Part shown: positions 24,942 through 33,353 of the stretch, one piece after another
Layout: the number at the start of each line of letters is the position of its first letter
Position numbering within the stretch: the first letter of the stretch is position 1
Assembly (NCBI GenBank): GCA_018660465.1
Contig: JABJKH010000069.1
Span: 1-59,205 of the forward strand
Length of the DNA stretch: 59,205 nucleotides
Direction of reading: 5' to 3'
Source: Rhodospirillaceae bacterium
Lineage (GTDB): Bacteria > Pseudomonadota > Alphaproteobacteria > Rhodospirillales > JABJKH01
The notes under the pieces: model-generated
Told to the model about the DNA's origin: nothing
Databases searched by the model: none
The model's input: only the letters and a program-made list of their open reading frames with translations
Translations under genes and position numbers: made by a program

Positions 24942-26678
24942 ATGACGGAAAATAAGAAAATAAAAAAGCCGGAAGAGTTGCGCAGCCACCGCTGGTTTGG
25001 CGTTACTGATTTACGCTCATTTGCCCATCGGGCGCGAATGAAGCAAATCGGGTATTCTCGGGAAGACTTCGCTGGTCGCCCGGTAATTGCCGTCGTAAAC
25101 ACATGGAGTGACTTTAATCCCTGCCATACGCATCTGCGCGACCGGGCCGAAGATGTGAAACGGGGCGTGTTGCAGGCAGGCGGATTTCCGTTGGAATTGC
25201 CGGCGATGAGCTTGGCCGAGCCCTTCGTCAAACCGACCACCATGCTGTATCGGAATTTCTTGGCAATGGAGACGGAAGAATTGTTGCGCTCTCATCCAGT
25301 TGATGGCGCGGTATTGCTGGGCGGGTGTGATAAGACGACACCAGGGCTTTTGATGGGGGCATTCAGTATGGACATCCCGGCAATCTACGTGCCTGCGGGA
25401 CCAATGCTGAGCGGAAATTGGGCGGGAAAGCCCCTCGGCATGGGCACGGACACCTGGAAATATTGGGACGAACTCCGCGCCGGTAATATTACCGAACAAG
25501 ACTGGGACGAAATTGAAAGCGGCATTGCCCGGTCTCATGGCCACTGTCAGGTCATGGGCACAGCCTCAACCATGACCGCTATTGCCGAGGCCATGGGCAT
25601 GACCTTGCCGGGGGCCAGTTCCATTCCGGCACCAGATTCAAACCACCCCCGTATGTGTGGCGACTCGGGTCGGCGCATTGTCGATATGGTGTGGGAAGAT
25701 CAAAAGCCAAGTGACATTGTGACCCGGGCATCAGTCGATAATGCGGTGACTGTGCACATGGCGATGGGGGGGTCGACCAATGCCATCATTCATTTGATTG
25801 CCATGGCTAAGCGCGCAGGAGTTGATTTGGACCTCAACAGGTTCGATGAAATTTCGCGAAAGACCCCGGTGATCGCTAACGTCAAACCGTCCGGCACATA
25901 TTTGATGGAAGACTTCTTTTATGCGGGTGGTTTGGCCGCCTTCATGACCGAATTAAAAGGACTTTTGGACGCAGACGCGATAACGGTCACGGGTAAAACC
26001 ATTGGCGAAAATATCGCTCGAGCCAAGGTCCATAAGCCAGACGTCATTCAAACCGTAGACAATCCGGTTTATGCGGAAGGCGCGACGGCGGTTCTGTACG
26101 GCAATATCGCACCCGGCGGATGCGTCATGAAACCCGCCGCCGCCGACCCGAGGTTCTTAAAGCACCGCGGACCGGCGTTGGTATTTAAGGACTATAACCA
26201 CATGGCGGCCGAGATCGATAATGAGGACTTGGACGTCACCGTGGATACGGTTCTAGTATTGCAGAACGCAGGGCCTCTCGGCGGACCTGGTATGCCCGAA
26301 TGGGGCATGTTGCCAATCCCAAAGAAGCTTCTAAAGGAAGGCGTGCGCGACATGCTGCGGCTTTCAGACGCTAGAATGAGCGGCACCAGCTACGGCGCGT
26401 GCGTGCTTCACGTCGCACCCGAATCATTTATTGGCGGGCCGTTTGCGTTTGTTCAAACTGGTGACTTTATCGAAACAGATGCGGAAATCCGGCGCATCCA
26501 CTTGGACATCAGCGACGAAGAACTCGAACGCCGCCGGGCCGCTTGGGTGAAACCTGAACCACGCTACGAACGGGGCTTTGGAAAAATGTACTCAGCGCAC
26601 GTTCTGCAGGCTGACCAAGGTTGTGACTTTGATTATTTGGAAGCGGGAGTGGCGGTTCCGGAACCGGAGATTCATTAA
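24942..26678 (+). CDS. IlvD/Edd-family dehydratase, sugar-acid type
   Basis: The 578-residue Fe-S dehydratase has the N-terminal RSHRWFGVTDLRSFAHRAR typical of the pentonate/hexonate dehydratase branch rather than of biosynthetic IlvD. Cluster cysteines are C61 (NPCHTHL), C129 (GGCDKTTP) and a third in SHGHCQVMGTAST; the C-terminal SDARMSGTSYG is conserved. It removes water from a dihydroxy acid to give a 2-keto-3-deoxy acid. GGAAAGG lies 7 bases before the ATG; a GTG codon immediately upstream is an alternative start. Divergent from IclR, which probably controls it. Confidence 0.92.
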   Translation: MTENKKIKKPEELRSHRWFGVTDLRSFAHRARMKQIGYSREDFAGRPVIAVVNTWSDFNPCHTHLRDRAEDVKRGVLQAGGFPLELPAMSLAEPFVKPTTMLYRNFLAMETEELLRSHPVDGAVLLGGCDKTTPGLLMGAFSMDIPAIYVPAGPMLSGNWAGKPLGMGTDTWKYWDELRAGNITEQDWDEIESGIARSHGHCQVMGTASTMTAIAEAMGMTLPGASSIPAPDSNHPRMCGDSGRRIVDMVWEDQKPSDIVTRASVDNAVTVHMAMGGSTNAIIHLIAMAKRAGVDLDLNRFDEISRKTPVIANVKPSGTYLMEDFFYAGGLAAFMTELKGLLDADAITVTGKTIGENIARAKVHKPDVIQTVDNPVYAEGATAVLYGNIAPGGCVMKPAAADPRFLKHRGPALVFKDYNHMAAEIDNEDLDVTVDTVLVLQNAGPLGGPGMPEWGMLPIPKKLLKEGVRDMLRLSDARMSGTSYGACVLHVAPESFIGGPFAFVQTGDFIETDAEIRRIHLDISDEELERRRAAWVKPEPRYERGFGKMYSAHVLQADQGCDFDYLEAGVAVPEPEIH

Positions 26679-26692
26679 GTAATTTATTCAGT

Positions 26693-27391
26693 TCACCCGA
26701 GCAAAAACCACGTCGCCTTTGCATACGCTATCAAGCTACCTGTCCCCGTATGGATCGCCGTCCCTGCATAATGTTTCCGTCCGTCGATGCCGAGGGACCA
26801 GCCGGTGACGACGTAGGGTTCTCCTGGTGTGACGTCGCTAATAATGTGTGTTGCCATACGGCCCAAGACAATGGGCTCTAATTCAGCTTTCATGACGCCG
26901 TAGGAGCCGGGGCAGTCGAGTGCTGACCAGATGAATTCAGGGCTAATTTTACCGTCCTTACTTAATGACGAGTTGGGGACCCAGATTGCAGCAACGCGTT
27001 CATCACCTGGAAGGCGACCGGGAAACAACCGCAGGCCATTGCCTTCGTCTCGTTTCGGTCCACAGACGAAACAGGTCGGGAAGGGGTGTTCGTTAAAGCC
27101 GGTATAGTGTTTTGAGGCAGCGGTCGCGTCTTCGATGGAGGGAGCGGGTTCAATGTCCAGATCGACTTGAGCTGGCTTGGCCTCGGCAATGAGTTGATCA
27201 TCATGCATTAGGGTGATGCGTTCGGTCGGGTCACCGTGGACTTCCATCGTAACATTCAAAGGGGGCGGCAGGCGCAGAGTAACTTCCGCCGCACCTTCGA
27301 TATATTGCGCGAGCCGTCCACAGGTGTAGCCGCCGTTGCCTGACTCTGGCGGGCCGCAGAATTGTTTGTCGATGATGATTTTACCCAGCAT
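26693..27391 (-). CDS. Uncharacterised protein, probable hot-dog-fold thioesterase-like
   Basis: The 232-residue protein has two similar halves: an N-terminal GGYTCGRLAQYIEGAAEVTLRLP region and a second half starting at HPFPTCFVCGPKRDEGNGLR, followed by the WSALDCPGSYGV segment. The GGY..G and ALDCPG placement resembles double hot-dog acyl-CoA thioesterases, and the FPTCFVCGP signature recurs in a conserved family I recall only as hypothetical. Its ATG overlaps the TauD-family stop by 11 bases, so the two are coupled and may act in one pathway. Confidence 0.65.
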   Translation of the reverse strand: MLGKIIIDKQFCGPPESGNGGYTCGRLAQYIEGAAEVTLRLPPPLNVTMEVHGDPTERITLMHDDQLIAEAKPAQVDLDIEPAPSIEDATAASKHYTGFNEHPFPTCFVCGPKRDEGNGLRLFPGRLPGDERVAAIWVPNSSLSKDGKISPEFIWSALDCPGSYGVMKAELEPIVLGRMATHIISDVTPGEPYVVTGWSLGIDGRKHYAGTAIHTGTGSLIAYAKATWFLLG

Positions 27392-28250
27392 CAGGCTTAA
27401 ACACCGGCTTTTCGCCCAAAACCTGGGTGCGGTACATCATGCGGTCGTATTTGCTGTCGTCGAATGGCGTTGCTTTGTGAAGCGTGGCGCGATTGTCCCA
27501 GACGACCAAGTCGCCTTGTTGCCACTTGTGCCGATAGACATATTTTTCCTGGGTGGCGAAGGCTTCGACTTCGGCAACAAGCGCCTGAGCCACGTCATCT
27601 TCCATGCCGTCAATGTGAGGAACCATCATTTCGGTAACGAAAAGAGCCCGTCGTCCTGACTGAGGGTGGGTGATAACGGCCGGGTGTTGGACCGGCGGGA
27701 CCTTGGTGATTTGTTCTTCGGTCAAAGCGGGGCGCCACGGATAAAGGTCTGAATAACGCCAGTTGCGATCGTTTGTCGCCATACGGCCTTCTAATTTTTC
27801 CTTCAAGTCTTGGCGCAGGTCCTCGTAGGCTGAATGCATATCGGCAAACAGGGTATCAGCGCCTTCAGGCGGGCATTCCGCGCCGTATAGGAGCGTCGCC
27901 TTTCCGGGAATTTCTTTAAAGCAAAGGTCTGAATGCCAGTGATGGCCCCCTTTGTATGCGCCAATCAATGTGCCATCGGCGTTTTTCTTGTTGGAAAGAA
28001 CGCGGACTTCAGGGTGATCCGGGAACGTGCTTTCGGCCAGATGATGGATGTCCTGCTTGCCAAATGTTTCGGTAAAGGCGCTGAGTTGCCCTGGGGTCAG
28101 GGTTTGGTTCCGAAATAACAGAACGGATGCGCTGTTGAACAGGGTAATAATCTGCGATTTTTCTTCTTCGTTCAGAGATTCCGTAAGGTCCAAGCCTACT
28201 ATTTCGGTTCCGAAACGAAAATTCAGAGGGATGGCGTCGAAGTGTTCCAT
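27381..28250 (-). CDS. TauD/TfdA-family Fe(II)/2-oxoglutarate dioxygenase
   Basis: The 289-residue protein has the iron triad H106 and D108 (HWHSDLCF) and H258 (ATLHKATPFD) and a downstream arginine (YDRMMYRTQV) for 2-oxoglutarate. I start at the ATG at 28250, 12 bases after AGGA; a TTG at 28262 would add four residues. The family oxidises taurine, alkylsulfates, 2,4-D-like ethers and other substrates. A true TauD would release sulfite directly and would not feed Xsc, so the presence of xsc nearby does not by itself argue for taurine. Confidence 0.9.
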   Translation of the reverse strand: MEHFDAIPLNFRFGTEIVGLDLTESLNEEEKSQIITLFNSASVLLFRNQTLTPGQLSAFTETFGKQDIHHLAESTFPDHPEVRVLSNKKNADGTLIGAYKGGHHWHSDLCFKEIPGKATLLYGAECPPEGADTLFADMHSAYEDLRQDLKEKLEGRMATNDRNWRYSDLYPWRPALTEEQITKVPPVQHPAVITHPQSGRRALFVTEMMVPHIDGMEDDVAQALVAEVEAFATQEKYVYRHKWQQGDLVVWDNRATLHKATPFDDSKYDRMMYRTQVLGEKPVFKPDAG

Positions 28251-28431
28251 AGTTTTTTTCAATCCTGATTGTTCCTGCAGACCTCAAAATCCTAAGTTCT
28301 ACAAAAATGTAGCGCGTAACGTTGGATTTGAAAGGCCTAATTTTGTATGCTATTGGAGCGGAGTGATTTCATAATGCATCGTCGGTGTGCGATGTAAACC
28401 GACTTAATCAGATGAAAGTAAGGACGATAAA

Positions 28432-28881
28432 ATGGCGGCAGAAACGAAAAGCGAAGGTGCGGTAAAAGCAGGCAAAGACAACGCCGGATATACATTCAAC
28501 TTTAAAGAAGTTGAAATCGTTCCAGCGGGCACCGGTTATTCCACGTCTCATGGTGGTGTTATCGAAGGCGAACGGATGCTGGTTGGCTGTATCCGCAAAC
28601 CCAAGGGCACGGGATCGCGGATGCATTCCCATCCCAACGAACAATTCAATCTTGTTCTTGAAGGCACGCTTCATGGTAGCATCAATGGTGTTGAATTCGT
28701 CGCCCCCACGGGAACGATGATTTACATTCCTGCTGAAGCGCCCCATACGATTAGGGCAACCCAGGACGAAGATGTTATTTTCTGTGCGATCAAGGACCTG
28801 TCTCACGGCGTCATCGGCATGGCGGTAGACGGCACCATGAGTGGCCCGCACTACGACCCAGGGTTCGAGCCCGACGCTTAA
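28432..28881 (+). CDS. Cupin-domain protein
   Basis: The 149-residue protein carries both cupin motifs: SRMHSHPNEQFNLVLEGT (metal ligands His, His, Glu) and PAEAPHTI (distal His). AAGGACG precedes the ATG at about 8 bases. It is a small single-domain cupin, either an isomerase/dioxygenase or a binding protein. Divergent from the TauD-family gene and 35 bases before the exported hydrolase. Confidence 0.85.
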   Translation: MAAETKSEGAVKAGKDNAGYTFNFKEVEIVPAGTGYSTSHGGVIEGERMLVGCIRKPKGTGSRMHSHPNEQFNLVLEGTLHGSINGVEFVAPTGTMIYIPAEAPHTIRATQDEDVIFCAIKDLSHGVIGMAVDGTMSGPHYDPGFEPDA

Positions 28882-28916
28882 ATCGAAACTGAGCAAATTT
28901 GAACAGGCGGTTTTGT

Positions 28917-29705
28917 ATGCGCCATCTAGCCCCAGTTCTCGCAGTTTTTGCGGTACTGGGGCTTTGTTTTGCTGCAAGCGCAGAGTCTGGAAAAACCGGT
29001 GTCGTGCTTTTGCACGGAAAAAACGGTGACCCAGACTCGCGCATATTCGAGCCTTTGGCAGATGCCTTTCAAGACAACGGTATCCTTTTCAGTCTTCCCG
29101 AAATGCCTTGGTCAGAGAGTCGATTTCTAGACAATGACGTAGACGGGGCGGTTGCCGAAATCGACAAGGCGTTGCAAGGGTTGCGAAACAAGGGGGCAAG
29201 TCGGGTCATCCTTGCTGGCCACAGTATTGGTGCCAATGTGGCGCTTTATTATGCGACAAAGCGTGAAGGTCTAGCAGGCGTCATGGCCATTGCCCCCGGC
29301 CATCCGGTCGAACTTCGTGGTTTTCAACGCCGCATGAAATTCGATTATCGTCGCGCCCGGGAATTGGTTGCTGCTGGCAAAGGGGACGAGAAGGACGACT
29401 TCAACGATATCAATCAGGGCCGCACCGAGTCGTTTTTGGTAAAAGCAAAATTTTACTTGAGTTACTACGATGCCGACGGGGCTTTGGTGATGCCCCGAAA
29501 TGTTGAGGGCCTGAAGCCCAGCACGCCGCTGCTATGGATCATTGGCGAAGGCGACCGGATGTACCGGCGCGGCGAAAGCTACGCCTACACCAACGCGCCG
29601 CCTCACCCCAAAAACAATTACGCTGTTGTTGATGGCGGACACATTGATGTGCTGGAAACCGGCGTTGATGTGATCGTTGGTTGGGTTAAGGGCCTGGGAA
29701 ATTAA
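28917..29705 (+). CDS. Exported alpha/beta hydrolase
   Basis: The 262-residue protein has a signal peptide (MRHLAPVLAVFAVLGLCFAASA) and an alpha/beta hydrolase fold: VVLLHGKNGDP oxyanion region, nucleophile elbow GHSIGANVAL, a late aspartate near GEGDRM and a catalytic histidine in VDGGHIDVL. The ATG at 28917 follows AGGCGG and places the signal peptide at the very N-terminus; a TTG 18 bases upstream is less likely. It probably acts in the periplasm as an esterase or lipase-like enzyme. Its stop codon lies in the first unit of a 16-bp tandem repeat. Confidence 0.82.
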   Translation: MRHLAPVLAVFAVLGLCFAASAESGKTGVVLLHGKNGDPDSRIFEPLADAFQDNGILFSLPEMPWSESRFLDNDVDGAVAEIDKALQGLRNKGASRVILAGHSIGANVALYYATKREGLAGVMAIAPGHPVELRGFQRRMKFDYRRARELVAAGKGDEKDDFNDINQGRTESFLVKAKFYLSYYDADGALVMPRNVEGLKPSTPLLWIIGEGDRMYRRGESYAYTNAPPHPKNNYAVVDGGHIDVLETGVDVIVGWVKGLGN

Positions 29706-29745
29706 TTCTTAGAGAAATTAATTCTTAGAGAAATTAATTCTTAGA
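29699..29745. repeat. Three tandem copies of a 16-bp unit
   Basis: Unit AAATTAATTCTTAGAG is perfect at 29699-29714 and 29715-29730, and the third copy (29731-29745) is cut one base short. The first copy contains the hydrolase stop. The array fills most of the gap to the convergent ATP-grasp gene. Confidence 0.95.
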
Positions 29746-29750
29746 AACAA

Positions 29751-31001
29751 TTACGCACTTATTTCGAACACCAACCGCCGGTGCGCTTCTCTAAGGGCGG
29801 CTTCCACGCTTTCCGGCGTTTCAGCCTTGGCGAATATAAATCCCAGATATTTATTACCCTCTGGCAGAGGGATCAGTTGCTTGCCAATGGGAATAGAGAT
29901 TGTCACGTCTTCTATGCCAGGCACGGTGCGCGCCTCTTCCTCGCCGCTTACGGATTTCAGCACGCCAGCTTCCGGGATTGGGATCATCATAACGCCAGAG
30001 GCCGTAACTTCGCGTTCGGTCGAAGGAAGCGTCAGACCTAGGGTGTGACGCAGGACAATTTCTTCCAAGCTCATGCCGGTGCCAAATTGTAGGGTGCGGG
30101 CGCAAAGGCCGCCGATGGTCCTGGCCCCCACTTCTATGACATACACACCCAGGCTATTCACCCGCAGTTCGGCATGGATCGGGCCGTCCGTAAGACCCAG
30201 GACAGAAAGTGCTTTGGCTGTTGTTTCTGTGATGAGGTCCTGGGTTTTTTCGGGCAGGCGCGACGGTGTGATGTAAAGTGTTTCCTCAAAGAACGGTCCA
30301 TTCAAAGGATCAGGCTTATCGAACAGGGCAAGACGCGTTAGCTTGCTGTCTTGCAGCAACCCTTCCAGTGCAACTTCCATGCCCGGCACAAAAGTCTCCA
30401 CCAGGATTTGATCCTTGCCTTCTCCAGTAAAGACCAAGTCCGCTTGATGCAGAATTTTTACGATCCTCTCAAACGCAGCGATAAATTCAGCCTCGTAATC
30501 GGCACGAATAACGCCGCGGCTGGCCGAAAGAGCGGCGGGCTTTAGCACCACCGGATAGTCGGCCTTCCGGGCTGGAGCAATCGGGTCATCATAAATTGTC
30601 AGCCGCGTGACCTCAGGGGAGGGTAACCCAGCCCCAATGATGGCTTGTCGAAACTTGTATTTATCGACCGTTGCCCGAATGGCGTCAGGCGGATTGTGGG
30701 GGAGGCCCAGGGCCTTGCTGGCCTCGGTGGCGAGTATTGTTGTCTCTTCATCGACCGAGAGGATGGCTCTCAAAGGGTACTTTTTGTCATAGGCGATGAT
30801 CTCGTCGACGCCACGCTCGACGGTCTTAAAGTTGAATTTGACGGTTTTACCTTGGGAAAGATTTTCCAGGGTCGAGCGGTGGTTAGAGCCCACGGCAACG
30901 TCAGCCCCAAGCTGTTCAGCAGCAGCTAAAAAATCTTGCGCACGATAAGAGGTTTTGGGAATAAGAAGCAGCAGTCGACCATTGTCGTGTTTAGTCGGCA
31001 T
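29751..31001 (-). CDS. ATP-grasp domain ligase
   Basis: The 416-residue protein has an N-terminal Rossmann-like pre-grasp domain with SVDEETTILATEASKALGLP and an ATP-grasp core: DKYKFRQAIIGAGLPSPE, YPVVLKPAALSASRGV, and the Mg-binding HAELRVNSLGVYVIEVGARTIGG near the C-terminal third. This branch (carnosine-synthase/BacD-like) ligates carboxylates to amines with ATP. Its ATG shares a base with the radical SAM stop (TAATG), so it is translationally coupled to that gene. The product of the pathway is unknown. Confidence 0.88.
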   Translation of the reverse strand: MPTKHDNGRLLLLIPKTSYRAQDFLAAAEQLGADVAVGSNHRSTLENLSQGKTVKFNFKTVERGVDEIIAYDKKYPLRAILSVDEETTILATEASKALGLPHNPPDAIRATVDKYKFRQAIIGAGLPSPEVTRLTIYDDPIAPARKADYPVVLKPAALSASRGVIRADYEAEFIAAFERIVKILHQADLVFTGEGKDQILVETFVPGMEVALEGLLQDSKLTRLALFDKPDPLNGPFFEETLYITPSRLPEKTQDLITETTAKALSVLGLTDGPIHAELRVNSLGVYVIEVGARTIGGLCARTLQFGTGMSLEEIVLRHTLGLTLPSTEREVTASGVMMIPIPEAGVLKSVSGEEEARTVPGIEDVTISIPIGKQLIPLPEGNKYLGFIFAKAETPESVEAALREAHRRLVFEISA

Positions 31002-32392
31002 TAAAGTCCGGCCAATTGCGCGGACGTTGGCTCAGCGCAGCAATACCAGGGCTCACTCATTTGCGGCACATGAATTGTTTCTGCAGTGCCTATGTTTAAC
31101 GGTGGCGCAATTCGACCGGCGGCTTTATTCGCCAACTGCCAGAGACCTTCAAATGTCTCTGACCGAGGCGCGTCCCGGGTTTGATGATCTTCGACCAGGG
31201 CCGTAACATCTTTATGCAGTTGATCCATGCGCGGGTCGGGATGACGCCATTGATAACTCAGTTCACCGCTGTCATGGCCGGTAATGAATTCCTCCATGCC
31301 ATCGACTTTTAACATATGCGAGCCTTGTGGGATCAACAGTCGAATACTGAGCTGGACTGGTGCCACGTAACCGATCAAATCAAGCTCCGCCAACAGAGCG
31401 AGCAAATCCACATACCCATCTACCGTCGTCCATGGCAGAAACGGAACGAAGGTAGGCGATAGGACAAGCCCAGCGTCGCGCGCCAATTTAGTCACCCGAA
31501 CGAACTCATCTCGAGTATGCCCTTTATTCAACAGGTCAAGAATTTGATCATCCACAGACTCAACGGCCGTGGTCACGAACAAGCACCCCGTCCGAACCAG
31601 GGTCTCCATGTGCGATGCATATTTCAAAAGATGCTCGACCTTAATCGTCGCATCGTAGGTAATATTGGGAAATTGAGTATGGAATTGCTCGATCAGGGGA
31701 AGCGCGTGTCCCGGGCCATTGAAGAAATCCGGATCGCCGAGGGTGATGTGCTGGGCACCGGCCTCGACCTGAGCCCGAACGTCCGCCATGACGACGTCTT
31801 TCGCGACAATGCGAAACTTACCTTCGTAGACCGGCACCACCGGACAGTGACGGCAAAAATGTTTGCAGCCACGACTGGCTTCCGTGTAGCCGGCGGTGCG
31901 GGTTTCACCATTGCCCATATTCAGGTGTGCGTACTGATTAAGCTTTGGAAGGGTCTTTCGACGTGGTATCCGAAATGCCTGCTTGGCAGTGGAAATCAAA
32001 GGTTCCGTTTGTATGGATCCGCCACTCTCAAGAAGCCGTTTGTAAGCAGTTGTTAAACCATCTTCGTATTCACCGCCCAAAATTAAATCCGCCCCAAGCT
32101 CGCGCAACACGGCTTCATTTAGAGGCGCATAGAGACCGTAAAAGCAGAGAGTTGCTGTCGGATTGATTGTTCTGATTTTCGGCACCATTTCCATCGCTAA
32201 ACGGGTCGCCGTGTGCATTGGAATATGGAACGCAATTAACCCCGCAGCCTTTACGGCAGCTTCGTCAATGCGCTCTACGGCCAAGTCCAGGCAAGCAACT
32301 TCAGCACCGGCATCTTCAAGCCAGGCTGCCGGTGAGGCGAGACCGAAGGGCTGGTGGCCCAGGTCATAGGTCGAAATCAGCAGGACGTTCAT
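31001..32392 (-). CDS. B12-domain radical SAM protein with a CCAEP C-terminal tail
   Basis: The 463-residue protein starts with a Rossmann-like domain (MNVLLISTYDLGHQPFGLAS) of the kind that binds cobalamin, then a radical SAM core with cluster cysteines C176, C180, C183 (RGCKHFCRHC), and the helix SVEDDQILDLLNKGHTRD-like segment. The extreme C-terminus reads WYCCAEPTSAQ, with C451 and C452. I recall a family defined by a CUAEP or CCAEP tail, in which the first variable position is selenocysteine in some members; here it is cysteine. The ATG at 32392 is chosen because earlier in-frame residues overlap the Nfu gene and are not family-like. The gene is 7 bases after Nfu and overlaps the ATP-grasp start. 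Confidence 0.88.
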   Translation of the reverse strand: MNVLLISTYDLGHQPFGLASPAAWLEDAGAEVACLDLAVERIDEAAVKAAGLIAFHIPMHTATRLAMEMVPKIRTINPTATLCFYGLYAPLNEAVLRELGADLILGGEYEDGLTTAYKRLLESGGSIQTEPLISTAKQAFRIPRRKTLPKLNQYAHLNMGNGETRTAGYTEASRGCKHFCRHCPVVPVYEGKFRIVAKDVVMADVRAQVEAGAQHITLGDPDFFNGPGHALPLIEQFHTQFPNITYDATIKVEHLLKYASHMETLVRTGCLFVTTAVESVDDQILDLLNKGHTRDEFVRVTKLARDAGLVLSPTFVPFLPWTTVDGYVDLLALLAELDLIGYVAPVQLSIRLLIPQGSHMLKVDGMEEFITGHDSGELSYQWRHPDPRMDQLHKDVTALVEDHQTRDAPRSETFEGLWQLANKAAGRIAPPLNIGTAETIHVPQMSEPWYCCAEPTSAQLAGL

Positions 32393-32399
32393 TGAGTAA

Positions 32400-33218
32400 T
32401 TACTTACCGGGCGCGAAATATGGATTTGTTCCGTCGGCGTGGTCGGTGGTGTCGGTGACCGTCGAAATCTCCGGCACATTCTTTTTGATCTCCACCTCAA
32501 TGCCTTGCTTCAATGTGACATCCGCCATGCCGCAGCCTTGGCAGCCGCCTTCAAGTCGGATGTAGACGGTGTCTTCTTGAACATCGACCAAGGCAATATG
32601 GCCACCATGCGAGGAGACTGAAGGATTAATCCGTTCGTCGATGACTTGTTTGACAGCTAAACCGACCGGCGTTTCCAGACCCGGTTTGGGGATGGCATCG
32701 CGGTAGTCGCGGACTTCTTGAACTTCGGGAATATAATGGCGCAGCATGTTTTCGATGCCGGTTTTTAGCGCAACCGCCGGACCCATCATCTCCAGGTAAA
32801 CGATCCCGTCTTTATACGAGTCAAATGCCACATCGCCACCGTTCTGTTCAGCAGCGGGTTTGATTCGGGTATCAATCAGGTCTTTGATTTCATCAACTAC
32901 TTTGCCGCCTGAATCCTCATCGGGCGAATCATCCCCAACAACTGTCGGCGCGCCGGAACTGAAGTGATCCATAATGGCGCCGAGCACCGGGGCTTTCAGA
33001 TGATCCCATTCCAACGTCTCGGTCTTGCCGACCGTAATTGAATCCTTGTCCAGAGAAACGCGAACGACACCATCCACTTCAAACAAGCGTTGCGCCAAAG
33101 GGGAACTCCCGGCTTCCGCTTGGTTGCCAAACGCGGCCTTGCCTGAGTTCAGGACGCTCGTTCCCGGGATAAACTTCATGGAGTCCGCTTCGGATAATTT
33201 TTCTGTCTGAATAAACAT
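32400..33218 (-). CDS. Nfu/NifU-type Fe-S scaffold with two NifU domains, the first lacking its CxxC
   Basis: The 272-residue protein has an Nfu N-terminal domain (MFIQTEKLSEADSMKFIPG to about 90), a first NifU-like domain (about 105-170) and a second (about 185-255). In the first, the usual cluster-binding segment between the beta strand and helix is missing: LEMMGPAVALKTGIENMLRHYIPEV where homologues have GACxGCPSS. The second keeps C226 and C229 (GGCQGCGM). ATG at 33218 follows GGAG; an upstream start would add seven residues. Position as first gene of the radical SAM operon suggests it supplies clusters to that enzyme. Confidence 0.88.
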   Translation of the reverse strand: MFIQTEKLSEADSMKFIPGTSVLNSGKAAFGNQAEAGSSPLAQRLFEVDGVVRVSLDKDSITVGKTETLEWDHLKAPVLGAIMDHFSSGAPTVVGDDSPDEDSGGKVVDEIKDLIDTRIKPAAEQNGGDVAFDSYKDGIVYLEMMGPAVALKTGIENMLRHYIPEVQEVRDYRDAIPKPGLETPVGLAVKQVIDERINPSVSSHGGHIALVDVQEDTVYIRLEGGCQGCGMADVTLKQGIEVEIKKNVPEISTVTDTTDHADGTNPYFAPGK

Positions 33219-33353
33219 TTTGTCGCTCCGCTGGGGCACCAGCCATTAATTTCATAACTTCACGTAACATGGGGTGTGTTATCGCCTTCGCCAAGGTTAT
33301 AAGGTGAGGTTTCGCTAAGAACAAAGATTATTCCGACCAAGGGAGAGATGTGA

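Noticed and set aside
27381-28250. Taurine dioxygenase feeding Xsc
   Set aside because: A TauD reaction releases sulfite directly and does not make sulfoacetaldehyde. The family is also broad, and the two genes are about 4.5 kb apart on opposite strands.
31001-32392. Selenocysteine in the radical SAM tail
   Set aside because: The tail codons give Cys-Cys-Ala-Glu-Pro without an in-frame TGA, so this member does not need selenocysteine.
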